The position numbers and the translations under genes are program-made. Shown here one piece after another: positions 9,068-17,720 of a stretch of 64,000 nt of DNA. The stretch is from contig CP007054.1 in assembly GCA_000242935.3 (NCBI GenBank), positions 1 through 64,000 on the forward strand. Reading direction: 5' to 3'. The first letter of the stretch is position 1. Each line of letters opens with the position of its first letter. The stretch comes from Opitutaceae bacterium TAV5 (lineage in GTDB: Bacteria > Verrucomicrobiota > Verrucomicrobiia > Opitutales > Opitutaceae). The notes under the pieces were generated by a model, which was not told where the DNA came from, did not search any database, and saw nothing but the letters and a program-made list of their open reading frames with translations.

Positions 9068-9688
9068 ATGAAAACACTGTTGCTGGCTTTTCTGTTATTC
9101 AATGTCGCCTTTCTCGGCGGGTGCGCTTCGTCAGGACCTGCAAAGCGCAAAGGCGCGGCGGTGCAGGGTGCTCCTGTGCCGGATGTCTCGACGGAGGTCG
9201 TGGATTTGGTCGATCCGCCCGGCAGGATGGACAACGGACCGCGGTATGTGATGGGTGCCTTTCCTGGGGAGCTGACCGTGCCGGCAACATACCGCGCGCA
9301 GGTGATCGACGGGAAATATGTCCTCGTTCGGGAAACCGACCCACGCCGGATTTTGTCCTCACCCTCGATTACGGTGATTGCCGGCGACATCTCCGGCGGG
9401 GATCTCGCTATCCAGCCAGCGTTGATGCCCCAGGAAATCGCCGAGGAAGTAACCCGGAACCGCGTCCAGACAGCGGAGCTGCTACGTCTGTTGCCCGAAT
9501 TCCGTTCACAAATGGATGCGATGGGCAAGCAGGCCGAGGAATTGTACCGGCACAATCAGGTCCTCGCTGCCCGGTTGTCGGAGGTAGCTGCCGCAGCCCA
9601 CCAATTGGTGACCGGAAAACTCCCGGAGGATTCATCCTCCGCGGCCGAGAATGATACCGGAGATAAAGACAGGAACAACGAACCCTGA
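9068..9688 (+). CDS. Lipoprotein, VirB7/TraV position
   Basis: The ATG at 9068 gives a lipoprotein signal: MKTLLLAFLLFNVAFLGGC, with lipobox LGGC at residues 16-19. The frame is open from 8987 (ATGA overlap with the VirB10-like stop), which would add 27 residues before the signal, so the later start is preferred. The mature protein ends in a helical region (about residues 130-185). Following VirB8-9-10-like genes, it is probably the outer-membrane lipoprotein of the core complex, though it is larger than a typical VirB7. Confidence 0.65.
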   Translation: MKTLLLAFLLFNVAFLGGCASSGPAKRKGAAVQGAPVPDVSTEVVDLVDPPGRMDNGPRYVMGAFPGELTVPATYRAQVIDGKYVLVRETDPRRILSSPSITVIAGDISGGDLAIQPALMPQEIAEEVTRNRVQTAELLRLLPEFRSQMDAMGKQAEELYRHNQVLAARLSEVAAAAHQLVTGKLPEDSSSAAENDTGDKDRNNEP

Positions 9689-9694
9689 ACCCGG

Positions 9695-10279
9695 ATGCTT
9701 CCTTCAAGAATTATTTCCGGAGGCCAGACCGGGGCAGATCAGGCAGGGCTGGATTTTGCAATCGCGAACCGCATTCCCCACGGCGGCTGGTGCCCGCACG
9801 GCCGCCGATGCGATGGGGGTGTGATTCCTGCCGTGTATTCGCTGAAAGAAACCCCGGGAGATTCGGGGTATAACCGTCGGACAAGGTACAACGCCCAGGA
9901 TGCCGATGCGACCGTGATCTTCAACCGGGGCTCGCGCCTCAGTCCCGGATCATCCCTTACCCTTCGCTGCTGCCAGCGCGCCGGCAGGCCGGTTTTGCTG
10001 ATGTATCTGCATGAGGACTACCGAAGGCCTTCGCCGGATTCCGTGAGGATGGCCGGCCGCAAGGTCGCCGAATTTCTCGCACACTACCAACCCGGAATTC
10101 TTAACATCGCAGGCAACCGGGAGGCGAGCAGTCCCGGGATCTCCTCTTGGGTATTCACGGTTCTCGGATCGGCGTGGAACCAGTACGACGAGGTTTCGCT
10201 GTCCGCCACCCCCCGATGCGAACAGACATGCCTGGCGCTCCCCGGTTTTGACCGGCCCTCCCGTTCCCGTTCTTTCTGA
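9695..10279 (+). CDS. Putative molybdenum carrier / SLOG-fold protein
   Basis: A 194-aa protein of the MoCo-carrier family, part of the wider YpsA/LOG (SLOG) Rossmann-like superfamily. It begins with SGGQTGADQAGLDFAI, followed by IPHGGWCPHGRR, the LKETPGDSGYNRRT segment and DADATVIF, all diagnostic of the family. The C-terminus (about 150-194) does not resemble the family. SLOG proteins bind nucleotides or cleave the ribosyl bond of nucleotides. It overlaps the phosphoribosyltransferase by one base, so both are probably made together. The molybdenum role is a database tradition; a nucleotide role is equally likely. Confidence 0.8.
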   Translation: MLPSRIISGGQTGADQAGLDFAIANRIPHGGWCPHGRRCDGGVIPAVYSLKETPGDSGYNRRTRYNAQDADATVIFNRGSRLSPGSSLTLRCCQRAGRPVLLMYLHEDYRRPSPDSVRMAGRKVAEFLAHYQPGILNIAGNREASSPGISSWVFTVLGSAWNQYDEVSLSATPRCEQTCLALPGFDRPSRSRSF

Positions 10280-11076
10280 TGTCATTCACCTACGCATGGC
10301 CCACGAATTTTCCGCCGGTTTGCAGCTCGGCGGATGTTTATGAAATGATGCGGCATCCCGATTTTCGTGCCGCCAAGTATGACGGCGACATCGAGGCGGC
10401 GAGGCGTCTCGTGAAAACATTTATCGACGTGGCAGCGCTGGACATGCTGGCCCGCCGGCATAACGAATCTCGGCTGATCGTGGTTGGCGGTGCAGTTACC
10501 AACCGGATTCCTGACGCCTTTGCCGAAGCGGTTTCGGAGACTACCGGCTTCCGGCTCGATCGTGGGGTTTTGAAACAGCACAGCCCGAAACACACCGGGA
10601 AAACCGCAATGAGGCGTTTTCTTTCCAGGGCTACGTTTGCCGGCAGGATAACAGGAGGCGCAAACTACATCGCGCTCGACGATGTGATGACGCAGGGGGG
10701 GACCGTTTCGGAATTGCGCCAGTTTCTCCAGAGGCAAGGTTCGCGAGTGGTGGCAGTCGCAACCCTTTCCTTCACGCCGTCGAAAGTGATGAGTGACGGT
10801 ATCCACATTGCCCCTACTCCAGAATCCCGAAGGATACTCATGGAGCGGTTGCCGCCGGAGCCGCTTTCCGCGCTCCTTGCCGAGTGCGGCATCTATGGAG
10901 GCAACCTATTCGCCATGACCGAAAGCGAGATCCGCCTGCTGCTGCGGTTTTCGTCGTTTGCGGAACTTGAGGATGCAGTGCGATCGGAAAAGTCCGCGAT
11001 GGAATCGGAAACATCCGTTTCGGTGCCGTTGCCGGTGGCCAGCGCCGCCATTTCAAGCCGCCTCGTCACCCGTTAG
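10279..11076 (+). CDS. Phosphoribosyltransferase
   Basis: A 265-aa type I phosphoribosyltransferase. The PRPP-binding signature YIALDDVMTQGGT is at about residues 130-142, preceded by the flexible-loop region. The N-terminal HPDFRAAKYDGD is a feature I associate with PRTases carried on mobile elements. It would transfer a phosphoribosyl group from PRPP to an unknown base. Its start overlaps the stop of the SLOG gene. The 3' end overlaps the convergent gene at 11053-11538 by 24 bp. Confidence 0.85.
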   Translation: MSFTYAWPTNFPPVCSSADVYEMMRHPDFRAAKYDGDIEAARRLVKTFIDVAALDMLARRHNESRLIVVGGAVTNRIPDAFAEAVSETTGFRLDRGVLKQHSPKHTGKTAMRRFLSRATFAGRITGGANYIALDDVMTQGGTVSELRQFLQRQGSRVVAVATLSFTPSKVMSDGIHIAPTPESRRILMERLPPEPLSALLAECGIYGGNLFAMTESEIRLLLRFSSFAELEDAVRSEKSAMESETSVSVPLPVASAAISSRLVTR

Positions 11077-11538
11077 CCAGTAGTGCTGGGACTCCCTGAC
11101 TGCTTTCCTCACCTGTTTAACCGCGGAGGTGACATGGCCGAGCACCCTGTTGCAATCACGGGATATTGCCTCGATCTTCTGGGTGGCGGTTGCCGACGGA
11201 GAAAGGCGGCGGAAAACCTTGGCCTCCCAGCCTGTTTGCTGCTCCAGGGAAGCGGCCACCTCCTCCGGGGTCAGGATGCTGCGGCCGACAATCCTGTATT
11301 CGGGGAGTCGCCTCAGTGGTTTCCCTGCGCGCCGCAAGCGCCTTCGCAGTTCGGCCTGGCATGAGGCGATTTTCCTGCGTACCGACAGAAAGGCCGCATT
11401 GCGGCCGCGAAAGTCGGATATCCGGAGGCAGAAAGGTGGATCGCTACCCTTGACCTGCGGCAGGAACACCCTGCCGTCCAGTCTGCAAGGGACATTCCCG
11501 ACATAGACGAAGTAGTGGGTTAAGGGTGCTCGTGGCAT
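11053..11538 (-). CDS. Hypothetical protein, 161 aa
   Basis: A basic protein, convergent with the PRTase gene and overlapping its last 24 bases. The middle holds an Arg-rich segment (about residues 55-80), and the C-terminal third is helical. No family recognised. It is the only minus-strand gene in the left conjugation region, so it may be a separately acquired or regulatory gene. Confidence 0.55.
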   Translation of the reverse strand: MPRAPLTHYFVYVGNVPCRLDGRVFLPQVKGSDPPFCLRISDFRGRNAAFLSVRRKIASCQAELRRRLRRAGKPLRRLPEYRIVGRSILTPEEVAASLEQQTGWEAKVFRRLSPSATATQKIEAISRDCNRVLGHVTSAVKQVRKAVRESQHYWLTGDEAA

Positions 11539-11620
11539 GTTTCATTTCAGGGAAATGACTAAAAAAACCTGAGCAACCAGAAAGACCGTGGAAAGAATTC
11601 AGGCCTGCCCAGAAAGCTGC

Positions 11621-11643
11621 ACTATGCCAATTAGAGCAAGAAA
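11621..11643 (+). repeat. 23-bp dispersed repeat, degenerate copy
   Basis: Matches 10-32 and 57266-57288 with three substitutions and ends in the conserved TAGAGCAAGAAA. It overlaps the start of the small membrane protein gene, so the likeness could be chance, but the match is long. Confidence 0.4.
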
Positions 11644-11944
11644 AACGTTGACGGAAATCCTTGCGAGGTTGAATACCCGGGCAATGACCATGAGGTACAG
11701 AATAGCCCGCGCCTTGGCCGATCACCCGCAACTGCGGAATGTCGCGGTGCGTTGGCTATGGCTCCTTCTTGGCCTGGTCCTGTCATGGAGAATTAAATAT
11801 ATCGACATTGGACCGGAGGCAAAGCTGCTGGCCTTTAGTTTGGCCGGGGTTGTGAATGTCTGGCTGGCGTACCGGCTCATGAAGGCGTTGCAGGAAGCCT
11901 CCAGACAAAAGCGACCTCATGCCAACACAATCTATGAGTGCTAA
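11624..11944 (+). CDS. Small membrane protein, 106 aa
   Basis: A basic N-terminus is followed by two hydrophobic segments (WLWLLLGLVLSW and LLAFSLAGVVNVWLAY), so this is a two-pass inner-membrane protein. A GTG at 11588 would add 12 residues; ATG 11624 is preferred. No family recognised. The end overlaps the next gene. Confidence 0.5.
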   Translation: MPIRARKTLTEILARLNTRAMTMRYRIARALADHPQLRNVAVRWLWLLLGLVLSWRIKYIDIGPEAKLLAFSLAGVVNVWLAYRLMKALQEASRQKRPHANTIYEC

Positions 11945-12467
11945 GAAACGGAGCGAACCGAAGAAAAACCAGACACTCGTTGTAAGACTTGATGAAGCAT
12001 TGGCCGAAAAGATCGACCGGCTCCAGATCGAGATGGTCAGGCACGGGGTGAAGCGAGGGTACTCGGCGACCAACATCATGATGTTGGCCTATTTTGCCGT
12101 AATGCGGTGGACCAAGGTAACGCGATCGGATGTGAAGGAGTTGCTGGAACAGGGTGAGGCGACACTTGCCGGTTTTCGCGAGAGCATGAAGCAACGAGGG
12201 TCTGGGACAAAGAGGAAAGGGGAACGGCCGGCGAGGGATTCCCGCGTGCTTCCCGTCCCGCGGTATGCTGACATTTATGAGCGGCTTTTTGTGCTGGAGG
12301 GGCAATTCTATGAGCTGGGTGCCCGGCCGGGGAGATTCTTCGTGAATAATTTCAACATCATCCGCCAGGCGCTCCGCCGGTGGGACTCGGTTACGCAGGA
12401 TGATGCCGAGGGCTTCATCAAGTTTCTGGCCCGGTTGCGCGAACGGAAGAATAAGGAATCCACCTGA
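11934..12467 (+). CDS. Possible ribbon-helix-helix protein
   Basis: A 177-aa basic protein (ATG 11919 would add five residues). The N-terminal stretch QTLVVRLDEALAEKIDRLQ followed by SATNIMMLAYFAV (about residues 12-60) resembles ribbon-helix-helix DNA-binding proteins such as CopG/TraY types. The rest has no recognisable domain. In a conjugation region such proteins often bind oriT or regulate transfer operons. The role is inferred from the fold pattern and location only. Confidence 0.55.
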   Translation: MSAKKRSEPKKNQTLVVRLDEALAEKIDRLQIEMVRHGVKRGYSATNIMMLAYFAVMRWTKVTRSDVKELLEQGEATLAGFRESMKQRGSGTKRKGERPARDSRVLPVPRYADIYERLFVLEGQFYELGARPGRFFVNNFNIIRQALRRWDSVTQDDAEGFIKFLARLRERKNKEST

Positions 12468-12551
12468 TATCCGTACCCGGTTCACGAATACAAATCCCCC
12501 AATGAAAACATGGAAGGATCTGGTGGCCGCTGTGGGCAGCGGCTTTTCCAA

Positions 12552-12873
12552 CCTATTAGATATTCAGATTGACTGGAAGTCAAAAAAAGTACTGGTTCGT
12601 GGTGAACAACACGAATATTCCGATGAGCACGAAAACTGGTTTTCTTATTCTTGCAATGGCAGGGGCAGCTCACCTTCTCCTCCCTTCCCAAGGAATCGCA
12701 GATGACTGCGATCCGTGTACCGCTAATCCTTCGTTACCGGAATGTGATCCCTGTAATGAAAACCCGGAAGCCCCCGGTTGCGGAAATCCCAACAATCCCC
12801 CCAACGGCGGGGATTCCATGCTCCTGGAAACCTTTGATTCAATGAACGAGGACTCCATCACCGATTAAATTTA
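12552..12873 (+). repeat. 322-bp inverted repeat, left copy
   Basis: It matches 33198-33519 in inverse orientation with no difference seen. It holds the complete small-peptide gene at 12623-12868 with 71 bp of upstream sequence. The two copies bracket 20.3 kb of accessory genes. Outside these limits the sequences differ at once, apart from a CTTTTCC just upstream in both. Confidence 0.9.
12623..12868 (+). CDS. Small secreted Cys-rich peptide, copy 1
   Basis: An 81-aa precursor. Residues 1-26 form a signal peptide ending in SQGIA, cleaved before DDCDPC. The mature 55 residues are acidic, with five Cys in short CxxC-type spacing, a PNNPPNGG linker and an acidic tail ending SITD. An identical gene lies at 33203-33448 and a relative at 23814-23993. 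It is followed by the nine-Cys protein and PDZ genes, while the other copies are followed by YD-repeat-like genes. Function unknown; a structural, metal-binding or signalling peptide is possible. Confidence 0.7.
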   Translation: MSTKTGFLILAMAGAAHLLLPSQGIADDCDPCTANPSLPECDPCNENPEAPGCGNPNNPPNGGDSMLLETFDSMNEDSITD

Positions 12874-12931
12874 GAGTAGGAATAATTTCCGGTGAAGGAA
12901 ATCACATGATTTACAAGACATATCAAATATC

Positions 12932-13426
12932 ATGACAACTAACTGCAAAATAATCATCCAAGCGATATCTTTTTTGGCAGGTCTATTTCTTTTATGCCAA
13001 ACTGGAAACACACAAGTGTCCTATGATGACACGAGCTTTTCATGTAGCTCACAAGGTTGCCCAAGTTGCTCAACAGCGGAAGATATAGCCGTATCATATA
13101 ATGTATGGCGTAGTGCGCCTCAAATATATGCGGAAGGTCCTCGATTGGTGCCCTGTACTCCACCATTCGACGAGAATGGCAACCCGGTATATGCAATCGA
13201 ATATGTCAGGTTAATGAGCGAAGTTAGTATATCGTACGAATTATTTATACGATATTGCAATCCCAATCCCAATGTGACATGTCCTGCTTGCGAGGAATGG
13301 CCCAAAACACAGTGTCGAACGATGGGTGATCCAGACACTCAATATTGGGAAGTCATAGTTGATTCTTCGCCATGTGCCGGATATGTTTCACCTGAAGATA
13401 CAGATCTAGAGATAATAGAGGCCTGA
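12932..13426 (+). CDS. Secreted nine-Cys protein, copy 1
   Basis: A 164-aa exported protein: signal peptide about residues 1-27, then a mature part with nine Cys at the same places as the paralog at 27707-28198. Shared blocks are CPSCS near the start, PFDENGNP in the middle, RYC followed by CPAC, WPKTQC, and WEVI near the end. The conserved Cys suggest a disulfide-rated extracellular fold. It lies between the peptide and PDZ genes in both loci, so the three probably act together. The local sequence is AT-rich compared with the conjugation genes. Confidence 0.7.
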   Translation: MTTNCKIIIQAISFLAGLFLLCQTGNTQVSYDDTSFSCSSQGCPSCSTAEDIAVSYNVWRSAPQIYAEGPRLVPCTPPFDENGNPVYAIEYVRLMSEVSISYELFIRYCNPNPNVTCPACEEWPKTQCRTMGDPDTQYWEVIVDSSPCAGYVSPEDTDLEIIEA

Positions 13427-13452
13427 TAATCGGAGGAAGAGGGGTTCAAAAA

Positions 13453-14517
13453 ATGAAAGCATTACTGATTACGGCTCTACTAATCCATTTCCCGATGCTT
13501 CAATTGCATAGTGCAGAATTCTCTGCGGGAGTAAAAGGAAGCCCCTCTTCGCTCTCTAATGAAGTAACTTATTTAGAGACTTTGGAGCGATATATACATG
13601 GTTCAGGCCAGTCATATATCTGTCAAGAACTGTATGCCAATGGGAAATTGGATCGTATCGCCATTATTGATATAAAAAACAAAATAATAACATACAAGAG
13701 AGGTGACCTAATATTTAGTTTGAACTCGATTGGCGAAGCCCTACTCCGTACTTCGGATTCAAAGGGCTGGACAAAAGTGTCCCCTAGGCGTATTGATGCG
13801 ATCAAAGTACAAGTTACAGAAATCCTTGCCTCAGCTACTGTCTATGGTGAGCTATCAAAGGATATGAGCGAGCTTGAATTGTTGATTCAAAGGACCGCCC
13901 AGAAAGGCAACGTTGAGGCACTCCCGGCGATGGTCATGCAACAAGAGAAAATTAAAAGAATTATAGCGGGGGAGTCAGGCGAATGGAAATGGTCTACCTA
14001 TGATATTGGAAAATTTGGACTTATTCGCCAAAAATTGACATCGATTAATCTTAAAAATCAATCGCTCCATTTCGAAATAAAAAACAGATCGATCGATGAA
14101 AGCGAAGTGAATACCATCTTGCCGATCGCACTTAATGCAGCAAGTACAGATTTCGAGTCAGAAGGGAAAGTCCTTCCGGAAATATTCATAAATGGTGGTT
14201 ATGCATGGGATAAGATTATTGAAGAAATTCCTGACGGTATTGATTCAAATGTGCCTACACGCGGATTCAAGCTTCAGAAACGGAGTGGTGCCTATTATGT
14301 GTATTCAGTAATAAAAGGCTCTTCGGCCGCCAAGGCCGGACTCCACTCGGGGCTGCGGCTAGAAAAGATCGGAGACACTCCCATCAACGGTTTAAGCGCT
14401 GAACAAATTAAAACATTATTGGCATCACCTTTAAATTCTACATTTACATTCGCGGATAAGGAAAGCTCCAGGAATATTGATATTCCATTGTCACCACTTG
14501 ATGTTCTTTCCCGATAA
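13453..14517 (+). CDS. Exported PDZ-domain protein, copy 1
   Basis: A 354-aa protein with a signal peptide (about residues 1-21), an unknown central domain and a C-terminal PDZ domain (about residues 270-345: YVYSVIKGSSAAKAGLHSGLRLEKIGDTPINGL). No protease triad is seen, so it is likely a binding or scaffold protein in the periplasm or at the surface. The paralog at 28260-29312 shares the full length. GGAGGAAGAGG upstream supplies a ribosome binding site. A rhodanese gene follows 9 bp later. Confidence 0.75.
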   Translation: MKALLITALLIHFPMLQLHSAEFSAGVKGSPSSLSNEVTYLETLERYIHGSGQSYICQELYANGKLDRIAIIDIKNKIITYKRGDLIFSLNSIGEALLRTSDSKGWTKVSPRRIDAIKVQVTEILASATVYGELSKDMSELELLIQRTAQKGNVEALPAMVMQQEKIKRIIAGESGEWKWSTYDIGKFGLIRQKLTSINLKNQSLHFEIKNRSIDESEVNTILPIALNAASTDFESEGKVLPEIFINGGYAWDKIIEEIPDGIDSNVPTRGFKLQKRSGAYYVYSVIKGSSAAKAGLHSGLRLEKIGDTPINGLSAEQIKTLLASPLNSTFTFADKESSRNIDIPLSPLDVLSR

Positions 14518-14526
14518 TTATATTAT

Positions 14527-14994
14527 ATGATTATAGTGGGCCGACTCACGTTGCAAGTTGTTGCCATATTGTTGGCAGCAGTTCTTTTGGCGGAAGGATA
14601 TAGACGACTCCACGGCGAAGATGATCATTATCGGATAGAACATTGGTCGATCAAAGAAGTGGGCCCGATATCGGCAATGAATAATATGTCAGATTGGCTG
14701 ATTTTGGATGCGAGGCGTGAAGATGCTTATATGAAGGGCCACATAGACGGAGCAATGTTGTTTGGGGAGTATAATTGGGATGAACAATTGGGCATATTTC
14801 TGCAACTCTGGAAGCCAGAGAAACCTATTCTTATATATTGTGATGGACAGCAATGCGATGCGAGTAAAAGAATGGCTTTACGATTGTTAAAAGATTTACC
14901 CGATATAAAGGTTTTTGTTCTTGAAGGGGGGTACCCTGCTTGGGTTAGTAGCCAGCTCGAATCGATTTCTGGTGAAAATAATGGCATATTGTGA
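14527..14994 (+). CDS. Membrane-anchored rhodanese-like protein
   Basis: A 155-aa protein with one N-terminal membrane segment (residues 5-22) and a rhodanese domain (about 50-145). The LILDAR motif (58-63) and GHIDGA (71-76) are typical. The active loop has Cys105 and a second Cys110 in YCDGQQCDAS, a form associated with redox-linked rhodanese genes near MauE. It probably acts in the periplasm on sulfur transfer or thiol redox. It ends the unit of peptide, nine-Cys and PDZ genes, and is convergent with the next gene. Confidence 0.8.
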   Translation: MIIVGRLTLQVVAILLAAVLLAEGYRRLHGEDDHYRIEHWSIKEVGPISAMNNMSDWLILDARREDAYMKGHIDGAMLFGEYNWDEQLGIFLQLWKPEKPILIYCDGQQCDASKRMALRLLKDLPDIKVFVLEGGYPAWVSSQLESISGENNGIL

Positions 14995-15102
14995 TGATTA
15001 GTGGGGATCTTTCGTCGAGGCTGGTATCGAGTTCAGATCGATAAAAAGATTCCGACGATGTTGATCCGATAAGGCGTAAATTGATATTAGTTGATAATTG
15101 TT

Positions 15103-16560
15103 TTACTGTGGCATACTCTGGGTGTGTTTCCTGATATTTTCTCCATTAATAAAATCTGGCCATCCGGGAAGGTATACCCCAGCACCGCCAACTATTTCGA
15201 CCTGCATATCCTCCCGTTTTCTGGCGATGCTTTCCCATTCATCTAACCGAGTCGCCCGATTTAGTGAGTCACTTATGTAAACCCGGATTCGCGTAGGGTT
15301 CATTTTCGCAATCCATGCTATAACTTCCGGTAGACATACAGTATTGAAGAAAACCACCTCCCCTGGTTCTGCCGGGATCTCAGGTAGTATGGCGGTTACT
15401 ACCCATATTGCTGCCTTAGGATCAACAACCGAAGCAGGCCCCTCCAGAATAATATCTGCCGTAATCGAGGATTCCTTTATCAGCCTCCGTATATCTTGTC
15501 CCCACCGTTCACCGAGTATCATCGGCTCCGGTTGATAAAAAACAACTCGCGGTGTTCCTGTACCGATGATAATTCTTGTTTTACCTGCTAAACTTAATGG
15601 CTCTCTTCGCATCATCCAGCCTGCTAGATGCAGTCCAGCCAACGCCAGAAGGCCGATGCTGGTCGCGCTCACCCATCCGCGCCATGATGGTAAAGACCGA
15701 TATCCCCATCGGTACATCAATGCCACTACCAACCAAAGTGCTGGCAAAGTCCAGAGCGGCCCCCATCTGGCCGTTGAGCTGAAAATCGCTGCGACAAAAA
15801 ATGTCGTCCACACTCCCGCCGCTGTTTCAAGAACTCCGACTTGTACCAGCTTGGAACGATTTTCCTTGTTCCTCTGAAATGATGGCGTACTCGCACCGCA
15901 TAACAGCCAGAATAATGTCGCCCACGCCAGTATGTAGCCAATCCTCGCAGTCATGCCATGCTCGACCAGCCAATTCAGGTGATAATTGATCAACGACAGG
16001 TATCCTCGCGGATCCTCTTCCGCCTGATACCATTGAACGTATGCATTTGCCGCATTACCCTTGCCCCAACCCCCCGGGGCATCCCAGAGCATGGCGAGAC
16101 CTGCCGACCACAAATCGGCACGTGAACTATCACCAAGCCCGAACCGGTACAGGGTCCGGTTTGAAAAACTATAGATGACAAGTACCGAGAGTACACATGC
16201 GGCCAAAATCCATCTGAAATATTTCTGTTTACTACCGCGGGCATTGGCTAACGAAAAATTTTGTATTTTATCACTCCGATCTTGGTGCAGCAGTCGCCGC
16301 TTCCAGCACCACCACACCCACACAAGGCCGGCGATCGCAGCTAGCACGCCCCCTCGCGAACGGGTTGCCAGCAAGAGAAATCCTCCGATCAATATCCATA
16401 TCCAGCCGATTGCTTGGGCCCACCAGGGGCGATAGAAAAACCATATAGTGCCTGAAACAAGCAGGCATGCCAGAAGAGCTGCGCCAATATTCGCACTCCC
16501 CGGCCCAAGCTGCAAAAAGTCCAGACGGCGCTCAAATAACCATGAGGGCAATGTACTCAT
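15103..16560 (-). CDS. O-antigen-ligase-like membrane protein
   Basis: A 485-aa protein. The N-terminal two thirds have about eight to ten membrane segments with a TRSRGG motif and a periplasmic loop, as in Wzy/WaaL-type O-antigen ligases. The last 150 residues are a soluble domain with alternating strands, of unknown type. It may ligate a glycan or modify a secreted product. It lies on the opposite strand to the cassette genes around it, with two hydrolases upstream, which suggests a separate module. The family call is moderate; the substrate is unknown. Confidence 0.6.
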   Translation of the reverse strand: MSTLPSWLFERRLDFLQLGPGSANIGAALLACLLVSGTIWFFYRPWWAQAIGWIWILIGGFLLLATRSRGGVLAAIAGLVWVWWCWKRRLLHQDRSDKIQNFSLANARGSKQKYFRWILAACVLSVLVIYSFSNRTLYRFGLGDSSRADLWSAGLAMLWDAPGGWGKGNAANAYVQWYQAEEDPRGYLSLINYHLNWLVEHGMTARIGYILAWATLFWLLCGASTPSFQRNKENRSKLVQVGVLETAAGVWTTFFVAAIFSSTARWGPLWTLPALWLVVALMYRWGYRSLPSWRGWVSATSIGLLALAGLHLAGWMMRREPLSLAGKTRIIIGTGTPRVVFYQPEPMILGERWGQDIRRLIKESSITADIILEGPASVVDPKAAIWVVTAILPEIPAEPGEVVFFNTVCLPEVIAWIAKMNPTRIRVYISDSLNRATRLDEWESIARKREDMQVEIVGGAGVYLPGWPDFINGENIRKHTQSMPQ

Positions 16561-16641
16561 ATTCCTGAAAATATACTTCTATCCGGCAAGGCGTACCTTC
16601 CCCTGTATTTTGCCAGTTCTCATGTATAACTCGGCGTTTTT

Positions 16642-17652
16642 TTACTGAATCAGAGTTCCCCATATTTTAGCGATTTCTAGCGTGGGCAATGCCGTCTGGT
16701 AACGACCCTGTATCATGTGTGCCTTGCTGGCCGGAACGGCTTCTTGGTTGAGCCAGTCCCCGATGTAAGGTGGCCGTCGTAAAAGTTCATGGATATCTCC
16801 TCTGCGCGACGGCTGATTGTCACGGTAGTCAGGCAAATAGCGCAGGGCATAATCAAAGAAGGCAAAACCCAGCCGGTCAATCTGTGGACTAGAAGAGTGC
16901 CCCAAGGCTTCGCCCACCTTGTAGACGATCGAATATCCGTTTTCCAGGCCTTCATAGTAAAATCGCTGTGAGGCCCGATAACCGTATTCCCGCTCCCCGG
17001 TCGTGAGCAGCCATATCATGCTTTTCCCGGATTGGCCGGGCTTGTCGTAAGAACTATTTACATGAATATGGATTGCAGAAAAATACTGAGGCTTGCGCAA
17101 TGCCAGTCGGTGAGCAGTTTGTGCCCCTCCGGAAAAACCATGCAGTAAATAATCACGTTCAGGAATGCCATATTCGCGAACTAGCCGTCTTATCCCCTTT
17201 TCCCACTCTTTCGCGGCCGTATCAAATTTTTCGCTCCATCGGGTATCGGCTTTTTCGTCCATCTCGTCGTTGCTCACGCCTGTTGTATAGAATTTGAGCC
17301 GATTCCAGCTCAGTAAGGCCAAGCCGTTGCGATCAGCATAGCGAGTATAGGCGTTATCCCCGGCGACGAGTGAATGAATTGAGTCGGGCTTATCGTACCA
17401 GCGAAGCGTGCAAAACACGCCTCGTACCTTGTCCGGTCCGGTGGCAGGATTACCTTTCTTCCATCCCGGCGGAAGACGCAGGGAAAAATAAATCCAGGAT
17501 CTGGTTCCCCGTTCGAATGTTACCGGTTGCTTCAAATCGAATACACGCTCTTCTTGGCTTTTTGCCGGCGATGCCGGTACTGAAAGTAGAATGATTATAG
17601 TGAAGGATATACACAACCTGAAGCAGCAGGAAGAGGGACCAGAATTTCTCAT
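16642..17652 (-). CDS. Secreted alpha/beta hydrolase
   Basis: A 336-aa exported protein with a signal peptide (about residues 1-30) and an alpha/beta-hydrolase core. The nucleophile elbow is GFSGG in 'YLLHGFSGGAQTAH' near residue 170, and a candidate catalytic His is in 'GEALGHSS' near 252. This resembles the PHB-depolymerase/esterase group. It is 65 bp from another GFSGG hydrolase on the same strand and upstream of the O-antigen-ligase-like gene. Substrate unknown. Confidence 0.7.
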   Translation of the reverse strand: MRNSGPSSCCFRLCISFTIIILLSVPASPAKSQEERVFDLKQPVTFERGTRSWIYFSLRLPPGWKKGNPATGPDKVRGVFCTLRWYDKPDSIHSLVAGDNAYTRYADRNGLALLSWNRLKFYTTGVSNDEMDEKADTRWSEKFDTAAKEWEKGIRRLVREYGIPERDYLLHGFSGGAQTAHRLALRKPQYFSAIHIHVNSSYDKPGQSGKSMIWLLTTGEREYGYRASQRFYYEGLENGYSIVYKVGEALGHSSSPQIDRLGFAFFDYALRYLPDYRDNQPSRRGDIHELLRRPPYIGDWLNQEAVPASKAHMIQGRYQTALPTLEIAKIWGTLIQ

Positions 17653-17720
17653 ACTTCGACGCTTTTAGTGGGAGGGTTTAGTGGCAAAATGGTCCCTTAC
17701 ATATTATTTCGTCTTTATCA

